From positions 1 through 37,852 of the forward strand of contig CANGPV010000011.1 in the NCBI GenBank assembly GCA_947455935.1: a stretch of 37,852 nt of DNA, written 5' to 3'. Shown piece by piece: positions 1-9,306 of the stretch. The DNA is from Comamonadaceae bacterium. GTDB taxonomy: Bacteria; Pseudomonadota; Gammaproteobacteria; Burkholderiales; Burkholderiaceae_C. A model generated the notes under the pieces. The model was not told the DNA's origin and did no database searches. It saw only the letters and a program-made list of their open reading frames with translations. Each line of letters opens with the position of its first letter. Position 1 is the first letter of the stretch. The position numbers and the translations under genes were made by a program.

Positions 1-1
1 C

Positions 2-343
2 GCCATCCAAGACGAGGCCTATAACCGCACCCGTTTTGCCATCATCACCTTGCCGCAAACCTTGGCCACACCCCCTGCCTCGGGCAAAGACTGCACCTCG
101 GTGGTGGTGTCGGTGCCCAACAAACCGGGCGCGGTGCATGACCTGTTGATGCCGCTCAAAGACAACGGCGTGTCCATGACCCGCTTTGAATCCCGTCCCG
201 CCAAATCGGGGCAATGGGAATACTATTTCTACATCGACCTTGATGGCCATATCAGCCAACCCCACGTGGCCAAAGCGCTGCAAGCGTTACAAGGTCTGTG
301 CGCCTTTTACAAAGTGATTGGCTCCTACCCGGTTGGCGCATGA
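2..343 (+). CDS. pheA: Prephenate dehydratase / chorismate mutase, 3' end only
   Basis: This is the C-terminal part of the P-protein, which turns chorismate to prephenate and then to phenylpyruvate in cytosolic phenylalanine synthesis. The gene starts before the window; the open frame begins at base 2. The first visible residues contain NRTRF, the conserved TRF signature of the prephenate dehydratase domain. A regulatory ACT domain follows, with PNKPGAVHDLL and the ESRP motif that normally take part in phenylalanine feedback binding. The stop overlaps the start of tyrA as ATGA, so the two are probably translationally coupled. The mutase domain cannot be seen here, so whether the protein is bifunctional is inferred from the family. 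Confidence 0.92.
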   Translation, partial: AIQDEAYNRTRFAIITLPQTLATPPASGKDCTSVVVSVPNKPGAVHDLLMPLKDNGVSMTRFESRPAKSGQWEYYFYIDLDGHISQPHVAKALQALQGLCAFYKVIGSYPVGA

Positions 344-1218
344 AGTTCAAGCAACTCGGCTTGGTCGGCTGCGGCCTCATGGGCGCTTCGTTTTCACTGG
401 CACTGCAATCGCAACAACTGGTGGACAAGGTGGTGGGCTTCAGTCCATCGCAAGCCACCCGTGACAAAGCACTTCAAGGCGGCGTGGTTCACCATGCTGT
501 CAACTCGCTGGCCGAAGCCGTACAAGGTGCAGACGTGGTGCTGTTGGCTGTACCGGTCAGCCAAACCGCCGCTTGTTTCCAAGCCATGGCAGCACATTTA
601 GACCAGCACTGTTTGCTGATGGATGTGGGTTCCACCAAGTGCGATGTGGTGGCCGCCGCCCAAGCCCATTTGGGCCAACGCTTGAACTGTTTTTTACCTG
701 CCCACCCAATTGCCGGCAAAGCCCAAGCTGGTGTAGACCATGCCGAAGCCTCGCTTTACCAAGATCGCGCCCTCATCTTGACGCCTCTGCCCAGCAATAC
801 GCCTGCCCAAATTGAACAAGCCACTGCGCTGTGGCAAGCGCTGGGCAGCCGGGTTCACCAGATGACGCCTGAAGCCCACGACCAAACCTTTGCTGCGGTC
901 AGCCATCTGCCACATTTGCTGGCGTTTGCCGCGGTCAATGCCCTGACTGCCCAACCCGAAGGCGAGGCTTTTTTGAAATTGGCTGGGCCGGGTTTCAGGG
1001 ATTTTTCCCGCATTGCCGCCAGCGACCCTGCCGTGTGGCGAGACATCTTGAGCGCCAACCGCACCGAGGTATTGGCCCAGTTGAGTCACTTCCAAGCCGC
1101 CCTCAATGAATTTGAAAAATCCATTGAAAACAATGCGTTGCAAGCATTACAGCAGCTGATCGCCAGCGCCAGCCAAGTCCGTGCGGGGTGGGATATGCAA
1201 GCCGGCGACGAGAATTGA
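340..1218 (+). CDS. tyrA: Prephenate dehydrogenase
   Basis: The 292-residue protein should oxidatively decarboxylate prephenate to 4-hydroxyphenylpyruvate with NAD(P)+ for tyrosine synthesis. A Rossmann motif GCGLMGAS lies at about residues 9-16. The family signatures HPIAGK and SHLPH, which carry the substrate-binding and catalytic histidines, follow in order. The ATG at 340 was chosen because it overlaps the pheA stop (ATGA) and puts the Rossmann fold right at the N-terminus; an upstream in-frame start at 298 would lie inside pheA. There is no fused mutase or ACT domain, so this is the monofunctional form. It sits 11 bases before aroA-cmk, in an aromatic amino acid operon. Confidence 0.94.
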   Translation: MKFKQLGLVGCGLMGASFSLALQSQQLVDKVVGFSPSQATRDKALQGGVVHHAVNSLAEAVQGADVVLLAVPVSQTAACFQAMAAHLDQHCLLMDVGSTKCDVVAAAQAHLGQRLNCFLPAHPIAGKAQAGVDHAEASLYQDRALILTPLPSNTPAQIEQATALWQALGSRVHQMTPEAHDQTFAAVSHLPHLLAFAAVNALTAQPEGEAFLKLAGPGFRDFSRIAASDPAVWRDILSANRTEVLAQLSHFQAALNEFEKSIENNALQALQQLIASASQVRAGWDMQAGDEN

Positions 1219-1229
1219 AAGTTAAATGC

Positions 1230-3218
1230 ATGTTCGCCACCGCCTTCCTCGACATCCCCGCCCTGCAAAGCGCCCAAGGCAAAGTCACCCTGCCCGGCTC
1301 GAAAAGCATCTCCAACCGCGTGTTGTTGCTCGCGGCTTTGTGCCAAGGCACCACCACTTTGCATGACCTGCTGGACTCGGACGACACCCGCGTGATGCTC
1401 AATGCTTTGCGCCAAATGGGCTGCAAGGTGGTAGAGGCTGGCAGCACGGTCAGCATCACCGGCTTGGGCGGGCAAGCTCCCTCATCAGAACTCGATTTGT
1501 TCATGGGCAATGCAGGCACTGCCATGCGCCCCCTCACCGCCGCCTTGGCGCTGATGGGCGCGAAAGCGCGTTTGCATGGCGTGGCGCGTATGCACGAGCG
1601 CCCGATTGGCGACTTGGTCGATGCGCTGCGCCAGCTGGGTTGTGACATCACCTACCAAGGGCAAGACGGTTACCCGCCTCTGCACCTGCAAGGCCACGGC
1701 GGTTTGCAGTTGGACCAACCCATCCAAGTGCGCGGCGATGTGTCCAGCCAGTTCCTCACCGCCTTGTTGTTGGCGCTGCCGCTGGTGGCCAAAACAAATG
1801 TGGTCATCGAGGTGGTGGGCGAACTCATCAGCAAGCCCTATATCGACATCACCCTCAACCTGTTGCAGCGCTTTGGCGTCACTGTGCAGCGCGAAGGCTG
1901 GCAGCGTTTCACCATTCCTGCGGGCAGCCGCTACACCTCCCCTGGCACTTTGCATGTGGAGGCCGATGCCTCATCGGCCAGCTATTTCATTGCGCTGGGC
2001 GCTTTGGCGTCCGAACAAGGCGTGCGCATTCAAGGCGTTGGCGCAGACTCCATCCAAGGCGACATCCGTTTCATGGACGCAGCAAAGCAAATGGGCGCGG
2101 TGGTTGAAAGCGGTCCCAACTGGGTGCAAACCCGACGAGGCGCTTGGCCGCTGAAAGCCATCGATTTGGACTGCAACCAAATCCCCGACGCCGCCATGAC
2201 CTTGGCCGTGATGGCGCTGTATGCCGACGGCCCCAGCACCTTGCGCAACATCGCTAGCTGGCGGGTGAAGGAAACCGACCGCATTGCCGCCATGGCCACC
2301 GAGGCGCGCAAACTCGGCGCGCATGTGGAAGAAGGCCCTGACTGGATTCACGTCCACCCTGTTCAACAGTGGCAAGCCGCCAGCATCCACACCTATGACG
2401 ACCACCGCATCGCCATGTGTTTTTCGCTGGCCGCCTTCAACGCCGCTGGTTTGCCGGTTCGCATCGAAGACCCTAAATGTGTGGCCAAAACCTTCCCCGA
2501 TTATTTCGAGGCCTTGTTCAGCCTGTCCCATGCCGAAAAGGTTCCTGTGATTTGCATTGACGGCCCCACCGCCTCGGGCAAAGGCACCTTGGCGGCGCTG
2601 GTGGCCCAGCGTTTGGGTTATCACTATTTGGACAGCGGCGCGCTGTACCGCGTCACCGCCTTTGCCGCTTTGCAAGCGGGCTTGGCGCTGGACACCGCCC
2701 ATGAAGCGGCCATCGCCGACTTGGCCCGCCACCTTCCTGTGAGCTTTGAAGGTGAGCAAGTGCTTCTGTCAGGCATCAATGTTTCTGAGGAAATTCGCAC
2801 CGAAGAAGCGGGCATGAACGCCTCCAAAGTATCGGTTTTGCCAGCGGTTCGCCAAGCTTTGGTGGACTTACAGCACCATTTTGCCCGTCTGCCCGGCCTG
2901 TTGGCCGATGGGCGCGACATGGGCACGGTCATCTTCCCCGAGGCCGCTTTGAAGGTGTTTTTGACCGCCAGCGCAGAAAAAAGAGCAGAACGGCGGCACA
3001 AGCAACTGATTTCAAAGGGTTTTTCCACTACAATCTCGGCTCTTCGCGCAGACTTGGAAGCGCGCGACGCTCGCGACACACAGCGCAGCGTTGCACCTCT
3101 CAAGCCCGCGCCAGACGCAATGCACTTGGACAACTCCTCGCTCTCCATCGACGATTCGGTGGCGCAAGTGTTGAACTGGTGGCAAAGCAAACAGGTGTTT
3201 GGCTCCGGTCGCACCTGA
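1230..3218 (+). CDS. aroA-cmk: Fused EPSP synthase / cytidylate kinase
   Basis: One 662-residue frame joins two enzymes. Residues 1 to about 435 are 5-enolpyruvylshikimate-3-phosphate synthase (shikimate pathway): [10 protein letters not shown] near the start and [10 protein letters not shown], the glyphosate-sensitive class I form of that loop. From about residue 438 a cytidylate kinase follows, with the P-loop GPTASGKG at 445-452 and DSGALYR, the family's NMP-binding signature; it phosphorylates CMP/dCMP. No stop or restart is seen between them. The ATG at 1230 was chosen because it lies just after the tyrA stop and gives a normal AroA N-terminus. In E. coli aroA and cmk are separate but cmk also precedes rpsA, so the order is ancestral. 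Fused versions are annotated in related Burkholderiales, so this is lineage-typical. Confidence 0.95.
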   Translation: MFATAFLDIPALQSAQGKVTLPGSKSISNRVLLLAALCQGTTTLHDLLDSDDTRVMLNALRQMGCKVVEAGSTVSITGLGGQAPSSELDLFMGNAGTAMRPLTAALALMGAKARLHGVARMHERPIGDLVDALRQLGCDITYQGQDGYPPLHLQGHGGLQLDQPIQVRGDVSSQFLTALLLALPLVAKTNVVIEVVGELISKPYIDITLNLLQRFGVTVQREGWQRFTIPAGSRYTSPGTLHVEADASSASYFIALGALASEQGVRIQGVGADSIQGDIRFMDAAKQMGAVVESGPNWVQTRRGAWPLKAIDLDCNQIPDAAMTLAVMALYADGPSTLRNIASWRVKETDRIAAMATEARKLGAHVEEGPDWIHVHPVQQWQAASIHTYDDHRIAMCFSLAAFNAAGLPVRIEDPKCVAKTFPDYFEALFSLSHAEKVPVICIDGPTASGKGTLAALVAQRLGYHYLDSGALYRVTAFAALQAGLALDTAHEAAIADLARHLPVSFEGEQVLLSGINVSEEIRTEEAGMNASKVSVLPAVRQALVDLQHHFARLPGLLADGRDMGTVIFPEAALKVFLTASAEKRAERRHKQLISKGFSTTISALRADLEARDARDTQRSVAPLKPAPDAMHLDNSSLSIDDSVAQVLNWWQSKQVFGSGRT

Positions 3219-3240
3219 ATTGGTTCCTCCGCATTCCTTT

Positions 3241-3351
3241 CGCGCTGCTTGGCGCTTGATGCTGAGGTTGTTTCACCCCAACTGCGGTTTAGCCGCGACA
3301 ACAGTCGATCAAGTTGTTATCTGCCCCTTGCTTGGGGTAGGCCGCTTGGCC
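3241..3351 (+). promoter_or_regulatory. Hairpin-rich rpsA leader (possible S1 autoregulatory site)
   Basis: The 152 bases before rpsA hold four short inverted repeats: GCGC/GCGC at 3242-3255, GCGG/CCGC at 3284-3296, CCCC/GGGG at 3324-3337 and GGCC/GGCC at 3340-3351. Three of them carry the same GCTTGG string at the loop/3' arm. The shine-Dalgarno AGGA is at 3361-3364, six bases before the start. E. coli S1 is known to repress its own translation through a multi-hairpin leader; a similar role here is inference. The stems are only four base pairs each, so some may be chance. Confidence 0.4.
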
Positions 3352-3370
3352 GACGAAATTAGGAAATTGA

Positions 3371-5056
3371 ATGTCTGAATCTTTTGCAGCCCTGTTTGAA
3401 GAATCCCTGAAACGCTCAGAGATGCGCACCGGTGAAGTCATCACCGCTGAAGTCATCCGCGTCGAGCACAACCACGTGGTGGTCAATGCGGGGCTGAAAT
3501 CAGAGGCCTATGTGCCTATCGAAGAATTTAAAAACGACTTGGGCGAAATCGAAGTCCAAGCCGGCGACTTTGTGTCGGTGGCCATCAGCTCGGTCGAAAA
3601 CGGCTACGGCGACACCATCCTCAGCCGCGACACCGCCAAACGCTTGGCCTCTTGGATGAGCTTGGAAAAAGCCCTAGAGTCCGGCGAATTCGTCACCGGC
3701 ACCACCAGCGGCAAAGTCAAAGGTGGCCTGACCGTGTTGGTCAACGGCATCCGCGCTTTCTTACCCGGCTCACTCATCGACACCCGCCCCATCAAAGACT
3801 TGTCTCCCTTTGAGAACAAGACCATGGAATTCAAGGTCATCAAGCTCGACCGCAAGCGCAACAACGTGGTGTTGTCTCGCCGCGCTGTGATCGAAGCCTC
3901 CATGGGCGAAGAGCGCGCCAAGATGATGGAAAACCTCAAAGAAGGCTCCATCGTTCATGGCGTGGTGAAAAACATCACCGAGTACGGCGCGTTTGTCGAC
4001 TTGGGTGGCATCGACGGTTTGTTGCACATCACCGACATGGCTTGGCGCCGTGTGCGTCACCCCTCCGAGGTGGTGGTCGCTGGTCAAGAAATCACCGCCA
4101 AGATCCTCAAGTTCGACACCGACAAAAACCGTGTTTCCTTGGGCTTGAAGCAAATGGGCGACGACCCTTGGATGGGCGTGAACCGCCGCTATCCCCAAGG
4201 CACCCGTATGCACGGCAAGGTCACCAACATCGCCGATTACGGCGCGTTTGTGGAACTCGAACCCGGCATCGAAGGTTTGGTGCACGTCTCTGAAATGGAC
4301 TGGACCAACAAAAACGTGGCCCCTTCCAAAATCGTCGCCTTGGGCGACGAAGTCGAAGTCATGGTCTTGGAAATCGACGAAGACAAGCGCCGCATCTCTT
4401 TAGGTATGAAGCAGTGCAAAGCCAACCCTTGGCAAGAATTTGCAGCTGCCACCAAACGTGGCGACCGCGTCAAAGGTCCGATCAAATCCATCACCGACTT
4501 TGGCGTGTTTGTGGGCTTGGCCGCTGGCATCGACGGCTTGGTGCATTTGTCTGACCTGTCTTGGAACGAAACCGGCGAAGCCGCTGTGCGCAACTTCAAG
4601 AAAGGTCAAGAAGTTGAAGCCTTGGTGTTGGCCGTGGATGTTGAGCGTGAACGCATTTCTTTGGGTATCAAACAACTCGACTCCGACCCCTTCACCAACT
4701 TTGTGTCGGTCAATGACAAGGGTCAAATCGTCACGGGCAAGGTGAAAACCGTGGACGCCAAAGGCGCTGAAATCGACTTGGGCGAAGACATCATTGGCTA
4801 CTTGCGTGTATCTGAAATCTCCCGCGACCGCATCGAAGACGCCAGCCAGGTGCTCAAAGTCGGTGATGAAGTCACGGCTGTCGTGGTGAACGTGGACCGC
4901 AAAACCCGCAACATCCAGTTGTCGGTCAAGGCCAAAGACGCTGCCGACCAAGACGAAGCTATGCAGCAACTCAGCCAACAGTCCTCGCGTGAAAACGCAG
5001 GCACCACCAGCTTGGGCGCTTTGTTGCGTGCCAAACTCGATACCAGCGAAAAATAA
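3371..5056 (+). CDS. rpsA: 30S ribosomal protein S1
   Basis: S1 binds mRNA on the small ribosomal subunit and is needed for initiation on most structured messages. The 561-residue product matches the usual length of six-domain S1. Repeated S1/OB folds can be followed along the chain, for example [32 protein letters not shown] and [16 protein letters not shown], each followed by an L(L/V)H(I/V/L)(T/S) strand; the first two and the last are more divergent, as in the family. The start at 3371 has AGGA six bases upstream. Position between cmk and ihfB is the classic proteobacterial order. Codon choice looks like that of a strongly expressed gene. Confidence 0.97.
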   Translation: MSESFAALFEESLKRSEMRTGEVITAEVIRVEHNHVVVNAGLKSEAYVPIEEFKNDLGEIEVQAGDFVSVAISSVENGYGDTILSRDTAKRLASWMSLEKALESGEFVTGTTSGKVKGGLTVLVNGIRAFLPGSLIDTRPIKDLSPFENKTMEFKVIKLDRKRNNVVLSRRAVIEASMGEERAKMMENLKEGSIVHGVVKNITEYGAFVDLGGIDGLLHITDMAWRRVRHPSEVVVAGQEITAKILKFDTDKNRVSLGLKQMGDDPWMGVNRRYPQGTRMHGKVTNIADYGAFVELEPGIEGLVHVSEMDWTNKNVAPSKIVALGDEVEVMVLEIDEDKRRISLGMKQCKANPWQEFAAATKRGDRVKGPIKSITDFGVFVGLAAGIDGLVHLSDLSWNETGEAAVRNFKKGQEVEALVLAVDVERERISLGIKQLDSDPFTNFVSVNDKGQIVTGKVKTVDAKGAEIDLGEDIIGYLRVSEISRDRIEDASQVLKVGDEVTAVVVNVDRKTRNIQLSVKAKDAADQDEAMQQLSQQSSRENAGTTSLGALLRAKLDTSEK

Positions 5057-5071
5057 TTCGTTGTCAGCCGT

Positions 5072-5100
5072 TGACCACCTGCTTTTCCCGCAGGTGGTCA
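5072..5100 (+). terminator. Perfect 11-bp hairpin between rpsA and ihfB
   Basis: TGACCACCTGC at 5072-5082 pairs perfectly with GCAGGTGGTCA at 5090-5100 around a seven-base loop, 16 bases after the rpsA stop. A T-run does not follow directly (only TGTATGTTTC), so it may be a weak terminator, an attenuator or an mRNA 3'-end stabiliser that lowers ihfB expression relative to rpsA. Confidence 0.5.
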
Positions 5101-5134
5101 TGTATGTTTCAAGGTCGATGAGAGAGCAGTACCC

Positions 5135-5446
5135 ATGACCCGAAGTGATTTGGTTGAAGAACTGGCAGCGCGGTTCCCGCAACTGGCGCACCGCGACGCA
5201 GAATTTGCCGTCAAAGCTTTGCTGGACGCCATGAGCGAGGCCATGGTGAAAGGCCACCGCATCGAGTTGCGCGGCTTTGGCAGTTTTTCCGTCAACCGCC
5301 GCCCTCCCCGCATGGGCCGCAACCCACGCTCAGGCGAGGCTGTGGCTATCCCTGAAAAACGGGTGCCGCATTTCAAGCCTGGCAAAGCGCTGCGCGAAGC
5401 GGTTGATGTGCGTACCCAGCAACTCCTTAAAGGCAACACACCTTAA
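5135..5446 (+). CDS. ihfB: Integration host factor subunit beta
   Basis: IHF beta pairs with IHF alpha to bend DNA sharply at specific sites in transcription, replication and recombination. The 103-residue protein shows the whole HU/IHF fold: [11 protein letters not shown] at the start, [11 protein letters not shown] in the middle and the DNA-intercalating arm [13 protein letters not shown], whose proline is the bending wedge, then [12 protein letters not shown] at the end. The start residue and length match the family (E. coli IHF beta is 94 residues; this has a slightly longer tail). It follows rpsA across a 78-base gap with a strong hairpin. Confidence 0.96.
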   Translation: MTRSDLVEELAARFPQLAHRDAEFAVKALLDAMSEAMVKGHRIELRGFGSFSVNRRPPRMGRNPRSGEAVAIPEKRVPHFKPGKALREAVDVRTQQLLKGNTP

Positions 5447-5479
5447 AGCCTAGAATGGCTTGATTCACAGGGGATCGTC

Positions 5480-5794
5480 TTGAAACAATTCTTATGGCTG
5501 CTGCAGTGGACACTGAAAGCGGCCATTTTTTTGATGCTGTTTGCGTTCGCCTTGAACAACCAAGACGATGTGCAGGTGCGTTTTCTGTTTGGTCTGCAAT
5601 GGCGCTCTCCCTTGGTGCTGGTGTTGTTGGCGTTTTTTGCTGCCGGTGTGGTGGTCGGCGTCTTGGGCATGGTGCCGCGCTGGTGGCGCCAACGCCGATT
5701 GGCGCAAAAAGCCGTGCAAGCGGCCCCCATCACCCACACACCTGTGACACCAACCGCCCCAGCCTCTGCGTCTGATATTCCTTACGGCCCCTGA
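5480..5794 (+). CDS. lapA: LapA domain membrane protein (DUF1049)
   Basis: This 104-residue inner-membrane protein belongs to the LapA/YciS family that works with LapB in controlling lipopolysaccharide assembly. Two hydrophobic segments are visible, at about residues 9-25 and 42-62, separated by the short NNQDDVQVRFLFG stretch typical of LapA; a basic, then Ala/Pro-rich cytoplasmic tail follows. The start is a TTG at 5480: it has a good AGGGGA shine-Dalgarno at 5469-5474 and no ATG upstream in frame. It lies 5 bases before lapB, and the pair is known to be co-transcribed after ihfB in many beta- and gammaproteobacteria. Confidence 0.88.
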   Translation: MKQFLWLLQWTLKAAIFLMLFAFALNNQDDVQVRFLFGLQWRSPLVLVLLAFFAAGVVVGVLGMVPRWWRQRRLAQKAVQAAPITHTPVTPTAPASASDIPYGP

Positions 5795-5799
5795 CAGCT

Positions 5800-6939
5800 A
5801 TGGATTTAGACATCAGTTGGATTTTTCTAGGGCTTCCAGCAGCGTTTTTGCTGGGTTGGGTGGCCTCTCGCTTTGATTTACGTCAACTGCGCATGGAGAA
5901 TCGCAGCAACCCCAAAGCGTATTTCAAAGGTTTGAACCATTTGCTCAATGAGCAGCAAGACCAAGCCATAGACGCTTTCATTGAAGCGGTGCAGCGCGAC
6001 CCCGATACCTCCGAATTGCACTTCGCCTTGGGCAATTTGTTTCGCCGACGTGGCGAGTACGAACGTGCTGTGCGCGTTCACCAACATTTGCTTTCGCGGG
6101 GTGACATCAGCGAGGCGGATCGCCAACGAGCGCAATACGACCTCGCCATGGACTACGTCAAAGCGGGCATCTTGGACCGTGCTGAAACCGCGCTGCGGGC
6201 TTTGCAAGGCACCCCATTGGCCGCACAGGCTTTGTTGGCGCTCTTGAGCATTTACGAGCGTGCCCGTGACTGGCGACAAGCGGCCGAGGTGTCGCGTCAA
6301 CTTGATCAAGCAGGTCAAGGCCAATTTGACACCCGACGCTCACACTACCTGTGTGAATTGGCTGCACTGAGCAAAGACAGCGAAGAGGTGCATGCTTTGC
6401 TAGAAGAGGCCATGACCTGCGCCCCACAGCACGCCAGACCGCGCATTGCTTTGGCGCACTGGCTGCGTGATCATCAACACACCCTGCAAGCCTGTGAGCA
6501 ACTGCAACAACTGGCCCACGACATCCCTTATGCCCTGCCTTTGATTGCTGCTGATTTGGCACAACTTGCCCCGCAGGTGCAACGCGAGGTGGCGGTGTTG
6601 ACACTGCTTCAAGAGGGCTATGCCCAGTTGCAAAGCTTGGATGTACTCGATGCTTGGGTGTCGCTGGAGCAACACATGGGCAAGTCGCATTCACGAGAAC
6701 ATTACGCGGCGCATTTGCACAAACACCCTTCACTCATCGCCGCCAGCCAATGGCTGGCCGGTGCGGGACTGGACCCTGCGCAACAACCGCAAGTGCAACG
6801 CGCCTTGGACCATGCGGTTAAACCTCTTCGCCGCTACCGCTGCGCTGCGTGTGGCTTTGAGGCCTTGCACCATTTTTGGCAATGCCCGGGCTGCCAAGCT
6901 TGGGACAGCTACCCTGCCCGACGAATTGAAGAACTCTGA
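5800..6939 (+). CDS. lapB: Lipopolysaccharide assembly protein LapB
   Basis: LapB (YciM) is an inner-membrane anchored TPR protein that regulates LpxC turnover and couples LPS synthesis to transport. The 379-residue product has one N-terminal membrane anchor (about residues 6-22), a series of TPR units beginning near residue 45 (KAYFKGLNHLLNEQQDQAID), and a C-terminal rubredoxin-like metal site, YRCAACGF followed by CPGCQAWD, giving the expected two CxxC pairs. Length is close to the E. coli protein (389). The stop overlaps the next start as TGATG, tying LapB to the heptose genes that follow. Confidence 0.94.
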   Translation: MDLDISWIFLGLPAAFLLGWVASRFDLRQLRMENRSNPKAYFKGLNHLLNEQQDQAIDAFIEAVQRDPDTSELHFALGNLFRRRGEYERAVRVHQHLLSRGDISEADRQRAQYDLAMDYVKAGILDRAETALRALQGTPLAAQALLALLSIYERARDWRQAAEVSRQLDQAGQGQFDTRRSHYLCELAALSKDSEEVHALLEEAMTCAPQHARPRIALAHWLRDHQHTLQACEQLQQLAHDIPYALPLIAADLAQLAPQVQREVAVLTLLQEGYAQLQSLDVLDAWVSLEQHMGKSHSREHYAAHLHKHPSLIAASQWLAGAGLDPAQQPQVQRALDHAVKPLRRYRCAACGFEALHHFWQCPGCQAWDSYPARRIEEL

Positions 6940-7871
6940 TGACGCTGTGCTCTCCCACCCAACTCCTTCAAGCCCAGGTGCTGGTCGTCGGCGATGTCAT
7001 GCTCGACCGCTATTGGTACGGCGCGGTCGATCGCATCAGCCCCGAGGCCCCCGTTCCCGTGGTGCGTGTCACCCGTGAAGAAGAGCGCTTGGGCGGCTGC
7101 GGCAATGTGGCGCTGAATGTGGTGATGTTGGGCGCCCAAGCCTCCTTGCTGAGCGTGGTGGGTGAAGACGACAACGGACGGCGTTTGCTGTCCCTGTTGC
7201 AAGCCAGCGGTATTCACACCCATTTGGGCAACGACCCGCAATTACAGACCACGGTCAAGCTGCGCATCATCGGGCGTCAGCAACAGCTCATCCGCGCAGA
7301 TTTTGAGAGCGAGCCGCAGTCCGAGGTATTGGCCTCTCAAACCCGACAATTCCATAGTCTGCTGCCCCAGCACCAAGCGGTGCTGTTCTCCGACTACGGC
7401 AAAGGTGGCTTGACCCATATCGCCGAGATGATTGCGGCGGCTCGGGCAGCCAAACTTCCGGTACTGATTGACCCCAAAGGCAGCGACTATTCGCGCTACG
7501 CCGGTGCCAGCGTCATCACCCCCAACCGCGCCGAGTTGCAACAGGTTATTGGCAAATGGCGGGATGAGGCGCATTTGCAAACCCTGGCCCACAACTTAAG
7601 GCAAGCACTGAAGTTAGACGCCTTGCTGCTGACCCGCAGCGAAGAAGGCATGAGTTTGTTTGATGCCCAAGGTGTGCTGCACGTGCCCGCTGTGGCCCGC
7701 GAAGTATTTGATGTCACCGGCGCTGGCGACACGGTGATTGCCACTTTGGCGTCCCTCATGGCGGCGGGCATGTCGCTGCGCGACGCCCTGCCATGGGCCA
7801 ACAAAGCCGGTGGCATTGTGGTGGGCAAATTCGGTACCGCCGGTGTGACTTACCAGGAGTTGTCTGCATGA
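6939..7871 (+). CDS. rfaE1: D-glycero-beta-D-manno-heptose-7-phosphate kinase
   Basis: The 310-residue PfkB-family kinase should phosphorylate D-glycero-D-manno-heptose 7-phosphate at O-1 in ADP-heptose synthesis for the LPS inner core. It begins with [15 protein letters not shown], the signature start of the RfaE/HldE kinase domain, and ends with [11 protein letters not shown], whose Asp is the catalytic base. The E. coli HldE protein carries a second, adenylyltransferase domain; it is absent here, so this is the split form, and rfaE2 (hldC) must lie elsewhere. The start overlaps the lapB stop and the stop overlaps the rfaD start (ATGA). Confidence 0.92.
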   Translation: MTLCSPTQLLQAQVLVVGDVMLDRYWYGAVDRISPEAPVPVVRVTREEERLGGCGNVALNVVMLGAQASLLSVVGEDDNGRRLLSLLQASGIHTHLGNDPQLQTTVKLRIIGRQQQLIRADFESEPQSEVLASQTRQFHSLLPQHQAVLFSDYGKGGLTHIAEMIAAARAAKLPVLIDPKGSDYSRYAGASVITPNRAELQQVIGKWRDEAHLQTLAHNLRQALKLDALLLTRSEEGMSLFDAQGVLHVPAVAREVFDVTGAGDTVIATLASLMAAGMSLRDALPWANKAGGIVVGKFGTAGVTYQELSA

Positions 7872-8872
7872 AAATCGTTGTCACCGGCGCGGCTGGTTTT
7901 ATTGGCAGCAATATCGTCAAAGGTTTGAACCAACGCGGCATCACCGATATTTTGGCGGTAGATGATTTACGCGATGGCGACAAGTTTCGCAACCTCGCTG
8001 ATTTACACATTGCCGACTACATCGACCACAGCGTGTTCTATGACGCCTTTGCCAAACGCGAATACGGCAAGGTCGAGGCTGTGTTTCACGAAGGCGCTTG
8101 CAGCGACACCATGCAAACCGATGGCCGCTACATGATGGATAACAACTACGGCGTGTCCTGCCATGTGTGGTCTGCTTGTCAGGCACAAGGTGTGCGTTTG
8201 CTGTATGCGTCTTCAGCGGCCACCTATGGCGGCTCCAGCAGCTTTGTGGAAAGCCCTGCCTATGAAAAACCGCTGAATGTCTACGGCTACTCCAAGCTGC
8301 TGTTTGACCAACGTATGCGCCGCGAAATGGGCAGCGACTTTGCCAAGAACACCGCGCAGGTGGTGGGATTTCGCTACTTCAATGTGTATGGCCCCCGCGA
8401 GCAACACAAAGGCCGTATGGCCAGCGTGGCGTTTCACCAGTTTCACCAATTGCGCCAAGAAGGCCATGTCAAGCTTTTTGCCGACTACGGTGGCTACGCT
8501 GCGGGTGAACAAGAGCGTGACTTTGTGTACATCGACGATGTGGTGGCGGTGAACCTGTGGTTCTTTGACCATCCCACCCAAAACGGCTTGTTCAATTTGG
8601 GCACGGGTCGTGCCCAGCCTTTCAACGATGTGGCGCTGGCGGTGGTCAATGCAGCCCGTTCTGAAGAACAAGCGCCGACCATGGACTTGGCGCAAGCTGT
8701 CGATGCGAAAAGCATCCGCTATATTGATTTTCCTGACGCATTGCGCGGCAAATACCAATGCTTCACCCAAGCCGACCTGGGTGCACTTCGCGCCAGCGGC
8801 TGCGACCATGTGTTTGCCGATGTGCAAACCGGTGTGAGCCGCTATATGCAGTGGCTAGCGCAAACGGCCTGA
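7868..8872 (+). CDS. rfaD: ADP-glyceromanno-heptose 6-epimerase
   Basis: RfaD (HldD/GmhD) epimerises ADP-D-glycero-D-manno-heptose to the L-glycero form used for inner-core LPS. The 334-residue protein is an extended short-chain dehydrogenase: an N-terminal NADP-binding GAAGFIGSN loop, SSAATYG with the catalytic Ser/Thr, YGYSK with the catalytic Tyr and Lys, and [10 protein letters not shown] as the usual substrate-side motif. The ATG at 7868 gives the Rossmann strand at once and overlaps the kinase stop. Length agrees with the family (about 310-335). Confidence 0.95.
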   Translation: MKIVVTGAAGFIGSNIVKGLNQRGITDILAVDDLRDGDKFRNLADLHIADYIDHSVFYDAFAKREYGKVEAVFHEGACSDTMQTDGRYMMDNNYGVSCHVWSACQAQGVRLLYASSAATYGGSSSFVESPAYEKPLNVYGYSKLLFDQRMRREMGSDFAKNTAQVVGFRYFNVYGPREQHKGRMASVAFHQFHQLRQEGHVKLFADYGGYAAGEQERDFVYIDDVVAVNLWFFDHPTQNGLFNLGTGRAQPFNDVALAVVNAARSEEQAPTMDLAQAVDAKSIRYIDFPDALRGKYQCFTQADLGALRASGCDHVFADVQTGVSRYMQWLAQTA

Positions 8873-8882
8873 CGCGGTCTGG

Positions 8883-8908
8883 GGTTGTGCTGCGTTATTT
8901 GCGCAACC
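8883..8908 (+). terminator. Possible terminator hairpin after rfaD
   Basis: GGTTGTGC at 8883-8890 pairs with GCGCAACC at 8901-8908 (eight pairs, one G-U) around a ten-base loop, just after the rfaD stop. A pyrimidine-rich stretch CCCTTTTCTTTT follows about nine bases later rather than immediately, so termination is possible but not certain. Confidence 0.35.
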
Positions 8909-8967
8909 GCGCGTCATCCCTTTTCTTTTGTGCCAAGGTTTAATTGCTTTTTCCGAGGAGAAAGCGA

Positions 8968-9258
8968 TTGAACAAGTGGATCTGTGGCGGTGTGTGGCTG
9001 TTGTGTAGCCCTCTGTGGGCACTGGACATCAACCATGCCAGCGAAGCTGAGCTTGATGGCTTGCGCGGCGTGGGACCGGCCTTCACCCGCCGCATCTTGT
9101 CCCAGCGTTCCTTGCGCCCTTTTACCGACTGGCACGACTTGATGCGCCGCGTCGCAGGCATGGGGCGCGTCACCGCGCAAAGGCTGTCTGAACAAGGCTT
9201 GACAGTGAATTTACAGGTTTACACGACCGAAAAAAACACCACTCAGCTCACGCCATGA
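8968..9258 (+). CDS. comEA: ComEA-like helix-hairpin-helix DNA-binding protein
   Basis: The 96-residue product has a signal peptide (about residues 1-18, ending SPLWA) and then one helix-hairpin-helix module: LDINHASEAELDGLRGVGPAFTRRIL and the second hairpin MRRVAGMGRVTAQRL. ComEA proteins bind double-stranded DNA in the periplasm during transformation uptake; in proteobacteria this minimal exported form is common. The TTG at 8968 was chosen because GAGGAG sits at 8955-8960 with seven-base spacing; a second in-frame TTG at 8944 has no such site and would spoil the signal peptide. It stands alone between the heptose genes and recC. A role in competence is inferred from the family. Confidence 0.75.
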   Translation: MNKWICGGVWLLCSPLWALDINHASEAELDGLRGVGPAFTRRILSQRSLRPFTDWHDLMRRVAGMGRVTAQRLSEQGLTVNLQVYTTEKNTTQLTP

Positions 9259-9306
9259 GCCTTGCCCTGCCTTAAGCTCTGCGCCTTGCCCCTTTGCACC
9301 CCACAC

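Noticed and set aside
1971-2759. Open frame of 262 codons antisense to aroA-cmk
   Set aside because: It is Gly/His/Val-rich low-information sequence produced by the codon pattern of the real gene on the other strand.
6939-7871. Idea that the heptose kinase is a truncated HldE
   Set aside because: The kinase domain is complete with its catalytic end and is coupled to rfaD; split kinase and adenylyltransferase genes are normal in betaproteobacteria.
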